A stretch of 64,000 nucleotides of DNA from Maratus speciosus (lineage: Eukaryota; Arthropoda; Arachnida; Araneae; Salticidae): the NCBI GenBank assembly GCA_963932465.1, contig OZ010788.1:666646484-666710483 (forward strand). Direction: 5' to 3'. The translations under genes and the position numbers were made by a program. This document shows positions 11,107-21,851 of the stretch, piece by piece. How positions within the stretch are numbered: the stretch's first letter is position 1; each line of letters opens with the position of its first letter. The notes below the pieces were generated by a model that was not told the origin of the DNA, searched no databases, and worked only from the letters and a program-made list of their open reading frames with translations.

Positions 11107-11296
11107 GGTGCAGTGTTGCCAGTATGCTACTTTTTAAAATTCAGGATTTCTTGATTGGCACCACTTTTCTGAAATGGTAAAATTCTCCTTGTTTTCGCCT
11201 TAATTAATATGTCATTAAATAAGGCGAATTTTACTATTTCAAAAAAGTGTTGCCAATCAAGAAATCTGAATTAAAAAAAGTAGCCCACTGCAGGGG
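11107..11296. mobile_element. FB-1 foldback MITE copy 1 (intact)
   Basis: A 190-bp hairpin. The arms GTTGCCAGTATGCTACTTTT, ATTTCTTGATTGGCACCAC and TGAAATGGTAAAATTC are answered by their inverse on the right. The loop region is CCTTAATTAATATGTCATTA, followed by AATAAGGCGAATTTTACTA. This uninterrupted copy shows the empty sites used in the two split copies at 17247 and 21773. Confidence 0.8.
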
Positions 11297-11478
11297 TGTA
11301 CTGTTTTCTTTTCTAGCTTTTTTTTTCTTTTTTTTTTTAATTTATCTCTAATAATTTTATTCAATTTATCTTATTATTTAAATTTAATATATTTTTTTAG
11401 AATGCCCTTTAACAATACTAAAAATCATATTCAAATGAAAAATAGCAATAATGCGTTCAAGTAATTTTTTGAAACGTA

Positions 11479-11686
11479 TTAACCCCTTGGGGACGAGCGA
11501 CACGCATACGTGCCGGAAATAGGCCTAAGAATCGTCGTTTATCCTCACCAGTAAAATTTGACTGTAAAATTTGCCTTATTTAATCCGAGCATTTTCCCGA
11601 TTTGAATAGGCACAAACTTCTGTTTTTTAAAACCGGTAGCAAAGTAATAAACATTTCGTAAAAGGCTCCCGTCGCGAAGGGGTTAA
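11479..11686 (+). mobile_element. TTAA-1 MITE copy 2
   Basis: Opens TTAACCCCTTGGGGACGAGC and closes CCCGTCGCGAAGGGGTTAA. Its right TTAA (11683-11686) is also the left TTAA of the next element, so the two share one target site. Confidence 0.85.
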
Positions 11687-12616
11687 AAGGTCTCAGGACT
11701 CTTAAAGCAGTGGTGGAAAATTGGCGCAGAGGAGGAGCCTATTGACACCACTAATATTTTATAGTATTCGTCACTTTAATAAAAACTCAGAAATTCTGTC
11801 ATTAGATAAGCCATAAAATACTACTAATATTTAGTGGTGTCAATAGGCTCCTCCTCCGCGCCAATTTTCCACCACTGTTAAAGCATCAAAATTTTCGAAA
11901 TTTTAATATTTTTAGATGTTAAACCCCTATCTTTTCTGAACATTTTGATTTAATTGTTTCCTTGAAATTCCCATTAGAACAGTAATTACAGCTTTTAGAA
12001 TTATATTCTCTCAATAGCTGAAGCGGCGTTTCAGAAACTTTGAAGTCATTTCTCCTAAAACGACGTTTTTGGCATAACGCGCGGGATATTTCAAAAACTT
12101 CTGAATGTTTGTTCATGAAATTCTCAAAACGTTTATTTCATGTTAGTCTGCATAAACTGGACATGAAATTCCTTTTTTATCGTTAAAGAATTATTTTTTT
12201 AGGTGATTATACTGTTAAAATTTTCAAAATTTTGTATTAGCTAAATACAACTTTGTATTACAAATATAAAAATCCTTTAAATGCAAATTTATTTAGGTTA
12301 ATGGTAATCACTACAATCTGAAGTATAATTAGGCACAAAAAATGTCATTCTAGTTGCAAAATTTATTTTGTAATCTTGCGCGTAATCTGTTATGCCTATT
12401 TTCTGCTCGACAAATGTCTGACCGTTTGGAACGCCCTATATATAATAATTCTGCATCTTGCAATTTTTTGAATACATGAAATGAAAGAACATACACTTAT
12501 ATCATTCATTTCAATAAAAATCGTTTTTAAATCACACATATTTTAAGATATTAAATGTTGAAAAGGGTCTTTTTTTTTTCAATTTCTCAAATTGTAAGGG
12601 TCCTGAGACCCCTTAA
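11683..12616 (+). mobile_element. TTAA-7 element copy 1 with CAG-1 nested
   Basis: Starts TTAAAAGGTCTCAGGACTC and ends GGGTCCTGAGACCCCTTAA, a clear inverted pair with TTAA at both ends. A second copy is at 21852-23423. Both copies are interrupted: this one by a 170-bp foldback at 11708, the other by a Tigger-like element. It has no intact frame. Landmarks are CCCCTATCTTTTCTGAACAT, then TAGAACAG..ATTACAGCTTTTAGAAT. Its right TTAA (12613) is shared with the next element. Confidence 0.75.
11708..11877. mobile_element. CAG-1 foldback MITE with 6-bp duplication
   Basis: The arms are about 60 bp. They begin CAGTGGTGGAAAATTGG and end CCAATTTTCCACCACTG, with GGAGGAGCCTATTGACACC and its inverse inside. 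TTAAAG precedes the left end and follows the right end. The second TTAA-7 copy has one TTAAAG at the matching place (about 21871), which is the empty site and confirms a 6-bp duplication. Confidence 0.85.
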
Positions 12617-12788
12617 CACTAAACGTACCGATATTTTTTTTATACCTATTCTTACCGGAAGTGGTCAAATGATCCCTATATAAAAAGTTATATATTTTGC
12701 AATGTTTTGCGAAAAATAAACCAGTTGATACACTTTGATGTATGAATAAAACATTTTTTTCAAATAATTATTACAAATTGTTTTATTA

Positions 12789-12994
12789 TTAACCCCTTGA
12801 GGGACGATGGGATATATTTTATCCCACCTTCGATTAATGAAGATTCGTACCAGAAAAATTTTATTAAATTTTACTTTTCTAACTTTGGTGGAAAAAATCG
12901 TAAAATTGCTTTTCCCTATTTTGCAATAAATATTTTTGCAGATTCCTGTGTGAATTCGACATTACAGAAACACAATTGCCCTTCAAAGGGTTAA
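12789..12994 (+). mobile_element. TTAA-2 MITE copy 3
   Basis: TTAACCCCTTGAGGGACGATG on the left and GCCCTTCAAAGGGTTAA on the right. It carries the GGGATATATTTTATCCCACC palindrome. It ends on the same TTAA that starts the next element. Confidence 0.8.
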
Positions 12995-13198
12995 CCCTAG
13001 AACTACCGGAAATTTTACTCAAGTTTTATAAAAACATTCTACACCAGAATTTTTACTTAAAACTATTTAATTTGTTTATTTAACTTATTATTGTCTGATT
13101 TATACATTTAGTTTGTTTTGAAGAAATTTCTGGTTTGAATAGATATTTTGAATATACATGTCGGGTCCATTGGACCCTTCTGGTAGACAGAGGGTTAA
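12991..13198 (+). mobile_element. TTAA-3 MITE copy 3
   Basis: Opens TTAACCCTAGAACTACCGG and closes CTTCTGGTAGACAGAGGGTTAA. It shares TTAA 12991-12994 with TTAA-2 copy 3. It contains ACACCAGAATTTTTACTTAA. Confidence 0.8.
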
Positions 13199-13411
13199 AG
13201 TAACAAAATATACATATAATTACGCAAAACAATTAAGAAAAAAAAATAATTATTTCAAGAAATTCGAAAATGTAATAAAGAAATATTGTGCGAATTTGTT
13301 TTATGTTCACCACATTCATCACTAAGATTATTTCGTTCTCGCTATAACCTGAAATGTTCAAACTAGAATCCCACCAGGAGTAAAGTCAATTTCTAATTGC
13401 ACCATCACACA

Positions 13412-14315
13412 TTAACCCTTTCAGGGGCGGTGGTATGTTTATGAAACCACTTAATTTTAATACCCAAACGCCACAATGGCACCTGAATTTTTGGTACAAT
13501 AGTTTCCATTTAATATGTACAGTAGAACCTCAATTATCCGAAGTAATTGGGACCGAGCCTCTTTCGGAAAATCGAAATTTTCGGATAATCGAGAATGCTT
13601 CAATTTTAAGATTAACGAGAAATATATGCACTATTTCTTATTATGGTAACAAGTGCTTAATAAAAATAAAGCAGTAGAAAAATAGAAAGAAGAATAAATT
13701 ACCTGAATTTTAATTTTGAAATTAAGTACATTTTACATATATCACAAGGGTTTGAAAAAATGTTTTGTTTGTCACAGTTTTGATTGCCTTTGCTTTGAAG
13801 CTCTATCACGGAGTTTTTTAATATTATTAATTCACCAGTATCACAGTCTTTCTGCTGCTCAAGCCATGCCAAACCTTTTGCAAAACATTCAAAAACTTCA
13901 GAATTGCTAATTAGTTCATTTTCTTCGTTCTACTCTGCAGCTTACGGGAGCTCAAGTTAAATTCAAAGGAACTCTAAGAAAGGACATAGAAAATATTTAT
14001 ATGTACTCGTAGTTCGGAAAGGACCGCTTGAACACAAGGAATATGATAGAAAAAAAAAGAAAAAAAAAAGCTTTCAAAATGGATTTTGCATACAAGGAGT
14101 GTGATAGTAACAACAACAACAACAAAAAAGCTTTAAAAATGAATTTCGGTTAACCGAGAGTTTCGGTTAAAAAAGTTTCGGATAAAAGCGGTTCTACTGT
14201 ATGTGAAACATAGCCTTTTTTCATGTTTACAAATAAATTTCTCAGTCAATTTCGGTGCCAATTATTTACTTCAACACTTTAGCACTGAAAATGCTTTGCT
14301 CCCTGAAAGGGTTAA
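13412..14315 (+). mobile_element. TTAA-5 MITE copy 1, split by a Tigger-like MITE
   Basis: Left end TTAACCCTTTCAGGGGCGG with GGTATGTTTATGAAACCACT; right end CTCCCTGAAAGGGTTAA. The uninterrupted relative at 19808-20013 is 206 bp, which fits this copy once the 680-bp insert and its TA are removed (about 220 bp). Confidence 0.75.
13520..14199. mobile_element. Tigger-like (pogo/Tc1-mariner) MITE
   Basis: Termini CAGTAGAACCTCAATTATCC and GATAAAAGCGGTTCTACTG, with TA on both sides (13518 and 14200). The subterminal motif TCGGATAATCGA is repeated on the right as TTCGGTTAACCGA. CAGTNNNNCCTC ends with TA targets are typical of Tigger/pogo. The open frames inside show no transposase residues I can recognise. 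Confidence 0.75.
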
Positions 14316-14772
14316 CAAATATAATGTAATACAGTAGAATAAATGATGTAATAGCAAAAATACACAAGTTACTAATGTTCTTAAAATATAAAACCTTTAT
14401 GATTTATTCAGAGGTCAAATGATCCCTTGAAAAAAATTAGTTCGAAGATGACACATTTTAAGGAATAATATGATCATATATTTTAATAAAAGTCGTGAAA
14501 TATAAAGAAATTTCGTAATGTTTCAGTTTGAGAAATTCCAAAACAAAATTCCAAAAGGGTCATTTGCCCCTCGCGCTAGCTTTAGTGTTAAAAGCGATAT
14601 TTTCATCTTAGCCGTGCGTCTGGCGTTATCAGCCGAAGAAATCGCTAGTTACAGTCAGCCTTTTTGAATAATATTTATATATAATTTGACAAATTAAAAT
14701 TAAAATAAAAAGTAACCTATCCATTTTAAGCTATTCTAAGGAAAAAAGAAGGACGCGTGAATAAATATTTAA

Positions 14773-14987
14773 TTAACCCTTTCCGGCACGGCAATTTTTG
14801 TTGTAAAATGATGAAATGATTGACTGACACCGGAATTTTAAAACGACTTTTTCAGAAATTAAAAACATGTTATTTTAACTATTCATTGTAAAAGCAAAAT
14901 TTTACAAAAATATTTTTGGTGCCGTCCGTAAGTTCGGAATTGAAATTAGGTATCCCGACCAGGGCACACTGTGCCGGAAAGGGTTAA
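14773..14987 (-). mobile_element. TTAA-4 MITE copy 1
   Basis: TTAACCCTTTCCGGCACGG on the left, CTGTGCCGGAAAGGGTTAA on the right, an inverted match of about 17 bp. Inside are CTGACACCGGAATTTT and TTTTTGGTGCCGT. Confidence 0.8.
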
Positions 14988-14996
14988 AAATGTCCT

Positions 14997-15410
14997 TTTT
15001 ACCCGACTGTCAAGAAGGGTTATGTGTTTAACGCGTATCTGGGTATGTGGATTTCTTTATATCCTCGAAACATCCCAACGACTGGATTGATTTTAATGAA
15101 TGAGGTCTCTATGGATTCGCCTTAACCGTCCGATGGTTATAGGCTAGGTTTTATTTTTATAAATACAAAATGGCGGTAAAGACGAAAAAAAAAATTACTT
15201 ACTATATTGAGTGGCATATCATTGGATAGGTCTTTCAAAATGAAGACGATGTTTCATTGCCTATTTTACAGTCAGAAGTTCCGTTTAAATATTACACAAC
15301 CTGGAACTTGTGTAGGTAAGATCTCTAGCTTTACTGCAACTCTAACCTTCATAGACATCTATAGGCCTCATCAAAACAGTTACAATTAAACTCAACTTAA
15401 AATTCATCAA
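14997..15410 (+). repeat. D-2 dispersed repeat copy 1
   Basis: About 410 bp that recurs at 40972-41400 with high similarity. It opens ACCCGACTGTCAAGAAGGG, then ATGTGGATTTCTTTATA and GGGATG..TTTTAATGA-type text, and later GAGTGGCATATCATTGGATA. The head resembles the phrase common to RTE-type or Helitron-type repeats in arthropods. That assignment is a guess. Confidence 0.6.
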
Positions 15411-15491
15411 TAAATAAAAAAAATAGGTAAGTAATATAAAAAATAGTTTCACAGTGATGAGAAATAATTAATTAGTTCTCTTTTTACTTTT

Positions 15492-15700
15492 TTAACCCAT
15501 TGAGGGGCAAGCAAAAATGTCTCTAAATATTGAATTCTCACCGGAATAATAAAAAACTTTTATTTTTAAATAAGGAAAAGCAATTTATTAACGATTTTCT
15601 TCCAAAGTTAAAAATAAAAAAATTAGTTAAAATTTGCTGGTGAGAATCTTGTTTAAATTTGGTGGGATATATTTTATCCCACCGCCCCTCAAGGGGTTAA
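15492..15700 (-). mobile_element. TTAA-2 MITE copy 4
   Basis: Opens TTAACCCATTGAGGGGCAAG and closes CCACCGCCCCTCAAGGGGTTAA. It is a good representative of the family, with the ATATTTTATCCCACC motif beside the right end. Confidence 0.8.
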
Positions 15701-15774
15701 ATTTTTAAATTAGGTTTTTGATTTTTTAAATTTAATTTTTACTTGTTGTATTTAATTTATGATAGTTCCGAAAG

Positions 15775-15937
15775 TTGGCTATTTGGCCTCTTTTTTTGTA
15801 CATAAATTCCGAATTCATACCGAATATTCCGAAAGAGGACCTCTCGAAAAATTAAAGCAAAAATAACTATCCGTAATTTCTGGAATGACTTCAGAAATTC
15901 TGAATAAAAATGGACGACAAAGTGGCAACCCTTATAA
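15775..15937. mobile_element. FB-2 foldback copy 2
   Basis: Left arm GGCTATTTGGCCTC, right arm GACAAAGTGGCAACC. ATTCATACCGAATATTCCG faces TTTCTGGAATGACTTCAG inside. Confidence 0.55.
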
Positions 15938-15939
15938 AA

Positions 15940-17246
15940 TTCTATTTTCTTTTAGAAGATTTAAGAAAAAATTCTTTAGACTAAATGAGGGAAAAAATAA
16001 ATATTTAAAAGACCTAACGAAGATTTAAAAAACAAATAATTTCATTATAAAAACTGACTAAGAACTTAACCGTTAAGCTTTCCTGCTAATCAAATTTCTT
16101 TTCCTTTTGTTTTCGCACTTCAAAGAATTATCGCGTTTCAAATTCTTGAAAAACAATTTCCTTTAAAGAACCAAGAGTTGATTTTTAATGTAATTTTTTC
16201 TCTTCCTTCAACTTTGGGGATTTAATTTTTTCTTCTTCTAACACCGGAATAATTAAAGTGTGAAAGTTAGATATTTGAATATTTTCAGAGGAGAACACAT
16301 CTCTGTAATTATTATTAACTAACTGAAGGAAAAAAACTGTTTTGAAGTCTGTTTTTTTTTGTTCGTAAAATATTTTGAAAAGTACTGTTTATTCAATTTA
16401 AGTTTTCAGTTTGATATGATATTTTTTCTTTGAACTCGTTTAATTTTTTTTTTTTTTATCTGTTTCGTAATAATGTATTTAAAGAGTTCTACTTGGAGTA
16501 AATATTGGTTTTCATTTTTCTCATTTAATATTTTAAAAAGTTAAATATACTGATGATGAAAAAAACATTTCTTTTTTTATATGTAATTTGGCGCTCCTAC
16601 TAAATATTCTACTGCGTGTTTTTGCATTTAATGTAATGTATTCAAAATTATTCTTTCCTTTTTAAATCTATCAAAAGCGTTTTTTTTAATTAAAAGGTGA
16701 TCTATTCATCTCTTTAATTAACTACTTGCATACATCAGTTATGTAGTAAAAAAAAAAAAAATAGAATTCAAAACATTAGCAACTGTTATCTAGAATTTTG
16801 TGCAATGTTGCCAAATCTGGCGAACTTTTTATTCAAAAATACCGAATTCATACCAGAAAATTTTGAATGGGAATTCTTTTTTGTATTTTACGCATTAATG
16901 AAATTATAATAATTTTTGTAACTGCAGCTATACCTATATCTTAATATAACTCTAACTTACTATTCAAGTTTTTAAACTTAATTTTAACTTCTATTTCTCT
17001 CTATATTTAAAGCATTTATGCTAGTAACTATCATTAATATTTCTTATTTTAGTAGTTGTAAACAACTACACATTTTCCCCAATGGCTCTTTAAAATTGTA
17101 AGACATCATATCTACAGCCTGGGTGTTATGTTGCCTGACAACTAGGAAACCCCTCAACGCTGCTCCACAATTCCGCACTGTTCAGGAACCATTGTTCTAA
17201 ATATTACGCTAATTTCTTTTCCCAAGTTCCAAGTATGGATCCAGTG
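15940..17246. other. AT-rich interval, no gene seen
   Basis: Homopolymer runs at about 16451 and 16750. A partial FB-2 edge (GTTGCCAAATCTGGCGAAC) is at about 16807-16870. The rest shows no repeated element or coding pattern. Confidence 0.4.
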
Positions 17247-18262
17247 TTAACAGTGGGCTACTTTTTTTTTTTTTTTTTTTATTCCGATATCTTGATTAGT
17301 ACCACTTTCTTGAAACGGTAAAATTCTGAATGTTTTCGCGTTAATTAATATGTCACTTAAGGGGCTGTGCATATATAACGTTATCAACTTTTTGGTAATA
17401 TTGGATGCCTGCCCCCTTACGATATCATACGTTATCATCCCTTGAACCCCCCCCTCCCCCTTCCCCCGTGGTAATGACATCGTTATCAATGCATAAAAAC
17501 TCTTTAGATTTTTGGAATATTTTCTTTTGTTTGGGGTGATATACAAATAAGGTTACATTTATTTTTCACATAATTTATTGATTCAAATGAAGAGAAGTCA
17601 ATAAAATATCAGTTTATATATGAAATAACTTTATCTCAAATAACACTTAAAATAAACAGTTTTTTATAAAAGTATTTAATAATAGTTTTTTGTTGCATAA
17701 TGCATTCAACAGTAATAATGTATTTTTGCCTCGCACGGGGTGGGGCAGGCAGAACTTATCAACAAAACAGGTGGACAACATTCTCTTTTATTACTTAAAC
17801 ACAAGTATCATTTCAAACATACTTCGCATATGGTTTGTCGAACAGCGGATTATATATGCAGACACGTATGACAGAAGAATAGGAAAGCCGAACATTGGGG
17901 TATTCCATATTTTAGAATTGAATAATTTTATAATCATTTAATGATTTTAATAATAACTTTGTATTTTCACAAAAATAGATAACATACTAAGAAAGATAAG
18001 ATATTATTTTGATGCAAAGAACAAATTACAAATAAGAAGAGAAAATTTTGGTTGGATCAAATATGATAACGGTATCAAAAGACAACCCCCCTCTCCTCTA
18101 GAGATATCTTACGATATTTTGTACCAGACCCCCCCCCCCTCCCTCCTAAAATGACAACATTATATATGCATAGCCCCTAATAAGGAGAATTTTACTACTT
18201 CAAAAAAGTGGTGCCAATCAAGATATCAAAATTAAAAAAAAAAAAAAGCCCACTGGCAACAT
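17247..18262. mobile_element. FB-1 copy 2, split by a Harbinger-like element
   Basis: Left arm CAGTGGGCTACTTTTT to TAATTAATATGTCACTTAA; right arm TAATAAGGAGAATTTTACTA to AAAGCCCACTGGCAACATTG. Together they rebuild the FB-1 hairpin seen whole at 11107-11296. Confidence 0.75.
17361..18177. mobile_element. Harbinger-like element, TAA target
   Basis: 817 bp. It opens GGGGCTGTGCATATATAACG and closes TTATATATGCATAGCCCC. TAA stands on both sides (17358-17360 and 18178-18180). GGGGCTGT-type ends with a three-base TAA duplication fit PIF/Harbinger. C-rich runs lie near each end on the same strand. An 83-codon open frame at 17690-17941 has no motif I recognise. Confidence 0.75.
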
Positions 18263-18317
18263 TGTATAGCTCAATGTAAGTATTGTTGCGGAATACCTTG
18301 CAACTAGTGTTGACAGC

Positions 18318-18480
18318 TATCCCGCGTAAATCAGGGAAGCAATTGCTTTGGACACCACTAATTTCTTACAGTTTATTTCGTCATCTTTTATCGTACATAA
18401 TTCTGCCATTATAGAAGGCGAAGACAATTACTTTTAAATCTTTTGTCCAGAGCATTTAGAGCCTCGATTTACGCGGAATA
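18318..18480. repeat. Small foldback with CCGCGTAAATC ends
   Basis: CCGCGTAAATC (18322-18332) is answered by GATTTACGCGG (18466-18476). Between them lie CTTTGGACACCACTAATTTC and TTTTGTCCAGAGC. Target duplications were not found. Confidence 0.5.
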
Positions 18481-18869
18481 CTTGGCTTTCAACTTCAATT
18501 TTGGAGCTTAAAATTAAGTTTACATAAATATTGTATTCATCTATTGCATTTTTTAAATACAACAGAAACTAATTTCGCACCACGATTTAAGAAATATACA
18601 GTTATTACTCTAAATAGACATTTCTTGCAGATAAATTGTATTCAGAAGGTTTCAGATTTCACATGGTAATATCTGTGAAATGAAATCCTTAAATATAAAT
18701 AAATAAATGATGAATAACGAATTGCAAGTATTCATAACAGAGTTAAAGCCTAATCATGCAATGAATAATATTCTGTTTTTCTTATATAAACCTAAAATAA
18801 AAAAAAGTGCAAAATACAGTAACCGTTTTCAGCCGTGAAATTTACTATGTTTTAGTTATAAACAAATTA

Positions 18870-19130
18870 TATAAAATTACACAAATAATGTGATTCACAA
18901 CCCAAATGACGATTGAAACAGTTCAAAAGATGTTAAAAAATCAAGTACTTTCGGCTATGTACCTAGTTTTTCTCAGGAATCGTGGACAGGTGGCATTCGC
19001 AACACCATTTAAATCTTGAATCCTGAGGAAGGCTAGGTACACAGCCGAAAGTACTTGATTTTTGAACGAGATTTAAACTATTTAAATAATCTTTTAGGTA
19101 ATAAATCACATCATTTGTGTAATTTTACAT
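18870..19130. repeat. Large palindrome with Penelope-like 3' end sequence
   Basis: The arms run 18870-18985 and 19015-19130. AAATCAAGTACTTTCGGCTA faces TAGGTACACAGCCGAAAGTA, and an outer pair ACACAAATAATGTGATT faces AATCACATCATTTGTGT. The phrase CCTGAGGAAGGC..ACCGAAA-like is typical of sequence just downstream of retroelement coding regions. A single relative lies at about 27465. Confidence 0.55.
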
Positions 19131-19807
19131 CACATTATTATGATGAATTTCAGCATTCTAAATTAGTTTATTTTGTGAGAAAAAAAAAGTTTTATTTAAT
19201 TTTGAGTTAATCTGAGGAATTCGATTAAAGTTTCAGCTTGGAGATTAGATAAAGACAAAATTCGAGTTAATCTGAGCAGTTTTATTAGGATTACAGATCG
19301 GCGCTTAAACAAAAGCAGACAAATTTTGAAACAATCTGAGTAGTTTTACTAAAGTTAAGGCTGCGACAGGCGACTAGTTCTCTTTTAATTATTATTTTGC
19401 ATACCAGTATTTCTGAAAAACAACATTACACGTGGAAGATTAGTAGAAACCGTCTACGAAGATTATTGTTTCGAAATAGTAGTATACAAATTAATAAAAA
19501 ACAATAGTTGCTAGTGGATACCCCTAAACTTACAGAGAACTTGGTCAGTAACGAATCATCCAGATGGCCGATAGTTAGAGTAATTTTTAATAGTATTTTT
19601 CATCTTATTTAAACACGAATTTTCTGCAATTCAATAATGCTAAGAATATTATAAAAAAAATAGTGGTGACAATTGGTCTCTTGTGTGCAAGTGCTCCATC
19701 ATAGATGGTAGATAAACAGACAGACAAACAAAAAACATTTGTTTGAAACTAATCAGGTGTAAAGTAATAATTTGGAACTTTATCGAATAAAGCTCGGTTT
19801 TTGCTCC

Positions 19808-20013
19808 TTAAAGGACGGTGGTATATTATATATACCACTTAATTTTAATCCACAAATGCCACAATGGCATCAGAGCTGCCAAGTAAAATTTTGCATTTAT
19901 AATGCGCTTGACGAAAAACTTTTATTTTCAAAATAATTTGCTCATAAATTCCGATGTCTTTCAGTCATTTCGAGATTTTAACAACAGAAGTTCTTTGCCC
20001 CTGAAAGGGTTAA
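19808..20013 (+). mobile_element. TTAA-5 MITE copy 2 (uninterrupted)
   Basis: TTAAAGGACGGTGGTATATT on the left, GCCCCTGAAAGGGTTAA on the right, 206 bp, TTAA both sides. It shows the empty form of the copy at 13412. Confidence 0.75.
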
Positions 20014-21170
20014 ATACTGTTAATTCTACAAAAGAAGAGATGTTATTTTCCCTTTTGCAAATTTATTGTTTATATATCCCATAGTTTGAAAATTTTATTT
20101 GTTTTGTTTTACATATAAATGACTTGCAAAAATTATTCAAGGTTTTTAAATTTTCCATTTGGTGAATTTACACTACTACTACTACTACAGCTTTGATCCA
20201 AGTATAGTTTATGTAGCTAAATAACAGGAAACTTATTTTTTAGAAATATATCTTTATAACACTTAAACAGTATAATTTAAAATGCCTGGAATTTTGAAGG
20301 ACATTTTTTTTTTTTTTTTGTCTTATCAACTCAAAGAAAATCCCTACAAATTCCTCGATTAAGAATTTTATAATTTAAAGAAAAAAATATTAGACAAGAT
20401 TGCTAATCTGAAAAAAAGTGTTACTATACTCCCTGGAAATTTCAAGAAAAGCACCTTAAATTATGCAAATAACATTACAAAAATTTACATTATATTTTGT
20501 AAAAGTGCAAAAAATGTTGCAACATTATTTTTACTAACATTATTTTTACTAACAAATGAAGTTTAATAACGGTTTTAAGAAAGGAAAATTTACGCCTAAT
20601 AATATTCGTGCTAAAAATTAAGCCCTAATACTTTCATATCTTGCTATAAATTGTAGAAAAACTTAATGCAACAATCGCTATTAATGATAACTTAAAAAAT
20701 TTCTTCCATGGTCTTGTATATTTTTGAATGAAAACAAAAAGAACACAATCTCTAAATTCAAAATTAAGCCAAATGAATTGTTCTTAAATATTGTTCTTGA
20801 TATACAGCGCTTAAAAAAAATACCTTCGGTACTTTTTTTTTATCTATCTAATATTCAAATAATTTGTTTGTTCATTTCGTGTTTTAAGACTAAAAACTTA
20901 CACTAGGCAAATTTCTCCATGCTTTATTTTACTAACTTCACAGAAGATAATAAAATAATATTTTCTTTTGTTCACACTTTTGGATTTTTTAAAAATATTT
21001 TGTTATTCTTTTATGAGAATACACGATCTTTTCGAAAATTATTTTTCCTTATTTAAAACTTTTTACATCATCTTTTTACGTTTTGAGGTGAAAATAATTG
21101 AAAGCGAGAGAGCTAAATATTTGAATTTTTCCCTTGAAAATAATTATAGCGAAATTTTAGCAAAACGTGA

Positions 21171-21201
<31 letters not shown>

Positions 21202-21772
21202 TAGGAATGTTTTTATGAACAGAAACTTTTCCTTATTCCTTTTCTAACTTCAAAATCCTAAATTAAATTTTTTGGATAGTTTAGATTTAAAAAAGCAGGA
21301 GGAAGGCCTTAGTAGTTGTTGTGTTTATTTTTTTTTATCTTTCTTTTTAAAAAGAAAATATTACTGACAATGCACGATAGATGTTTCTTTACTGTGTTTA
21401 TTAAATAAGTGAATAAATAGTAAATACACTTTTTAAATACATAGTTTTGGAAAAAACAACAAATGTTTGCAGCAAATTACCGTCTTTGGAAATCTGCTGT
21501 TTATGTTCGCAATGTTTGCATAATTTATTTGTTTACTTTTAAGTCTTAATTGCGTGCAAAGATTATTCAAAATTTGTAAATGTTTAATCTTTATTGTAAT
21601 TTTTTATACTGTATTTTAATAGAGTATAAACGGGTGGTGAAAAGTATATTAGAATTAAACCCTGTAAATTACTTAAACAACAGCGTACTCTATTGAGGAC
21701 TTTGAAATTATAACTTTAAAATTTTAAACTATAATAAATATGAGAGTGAAAATAATGGCACATTCATAAGCA
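20014..21772. other. AT-rich interval, no gene seen
   Basis: A short (CTA)n at about 20172, and poly-T runs at about 20307 and 21175-21198. Open frames here are composition-driven, rich in Phe, Lys, Ile and Leu, and lack domains. Confidence 0.45.
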
Positions 21773-21851
21773 TAGCTGCCAACCTCGTACTATTCTTCCG
21801 TAAAATGTGGGTTAATTTTTCTGAAATAGTAAAATTCTCCTTGTTTTCGAC

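Larger units (their letters stand above)
12613..14591. mobile_element. TTAA-6 element, split by nested insertions
   Basis: The ends are TTAACACTAAACGTACC and CTAGCTTTAGTGTTAA, inverted over TTAACACTAAA. Subterminal blocks GTCAAATGATCCCT appear at 12665 and again at 14413. The interior is interrupted by two abutting elements (12789-13198) and by a TTAA-5 element (13412-14315) that itself holds a Tigger-like MITE. Without these inserts the element would be about 660 bp. Confidence 0.65.

Noticed and set aside
17247..17546. 99-codon minus frame
   Set aside because: It crosses the border between FB-1 and the Harbinger-like element and reads through poly-T and C-runs.
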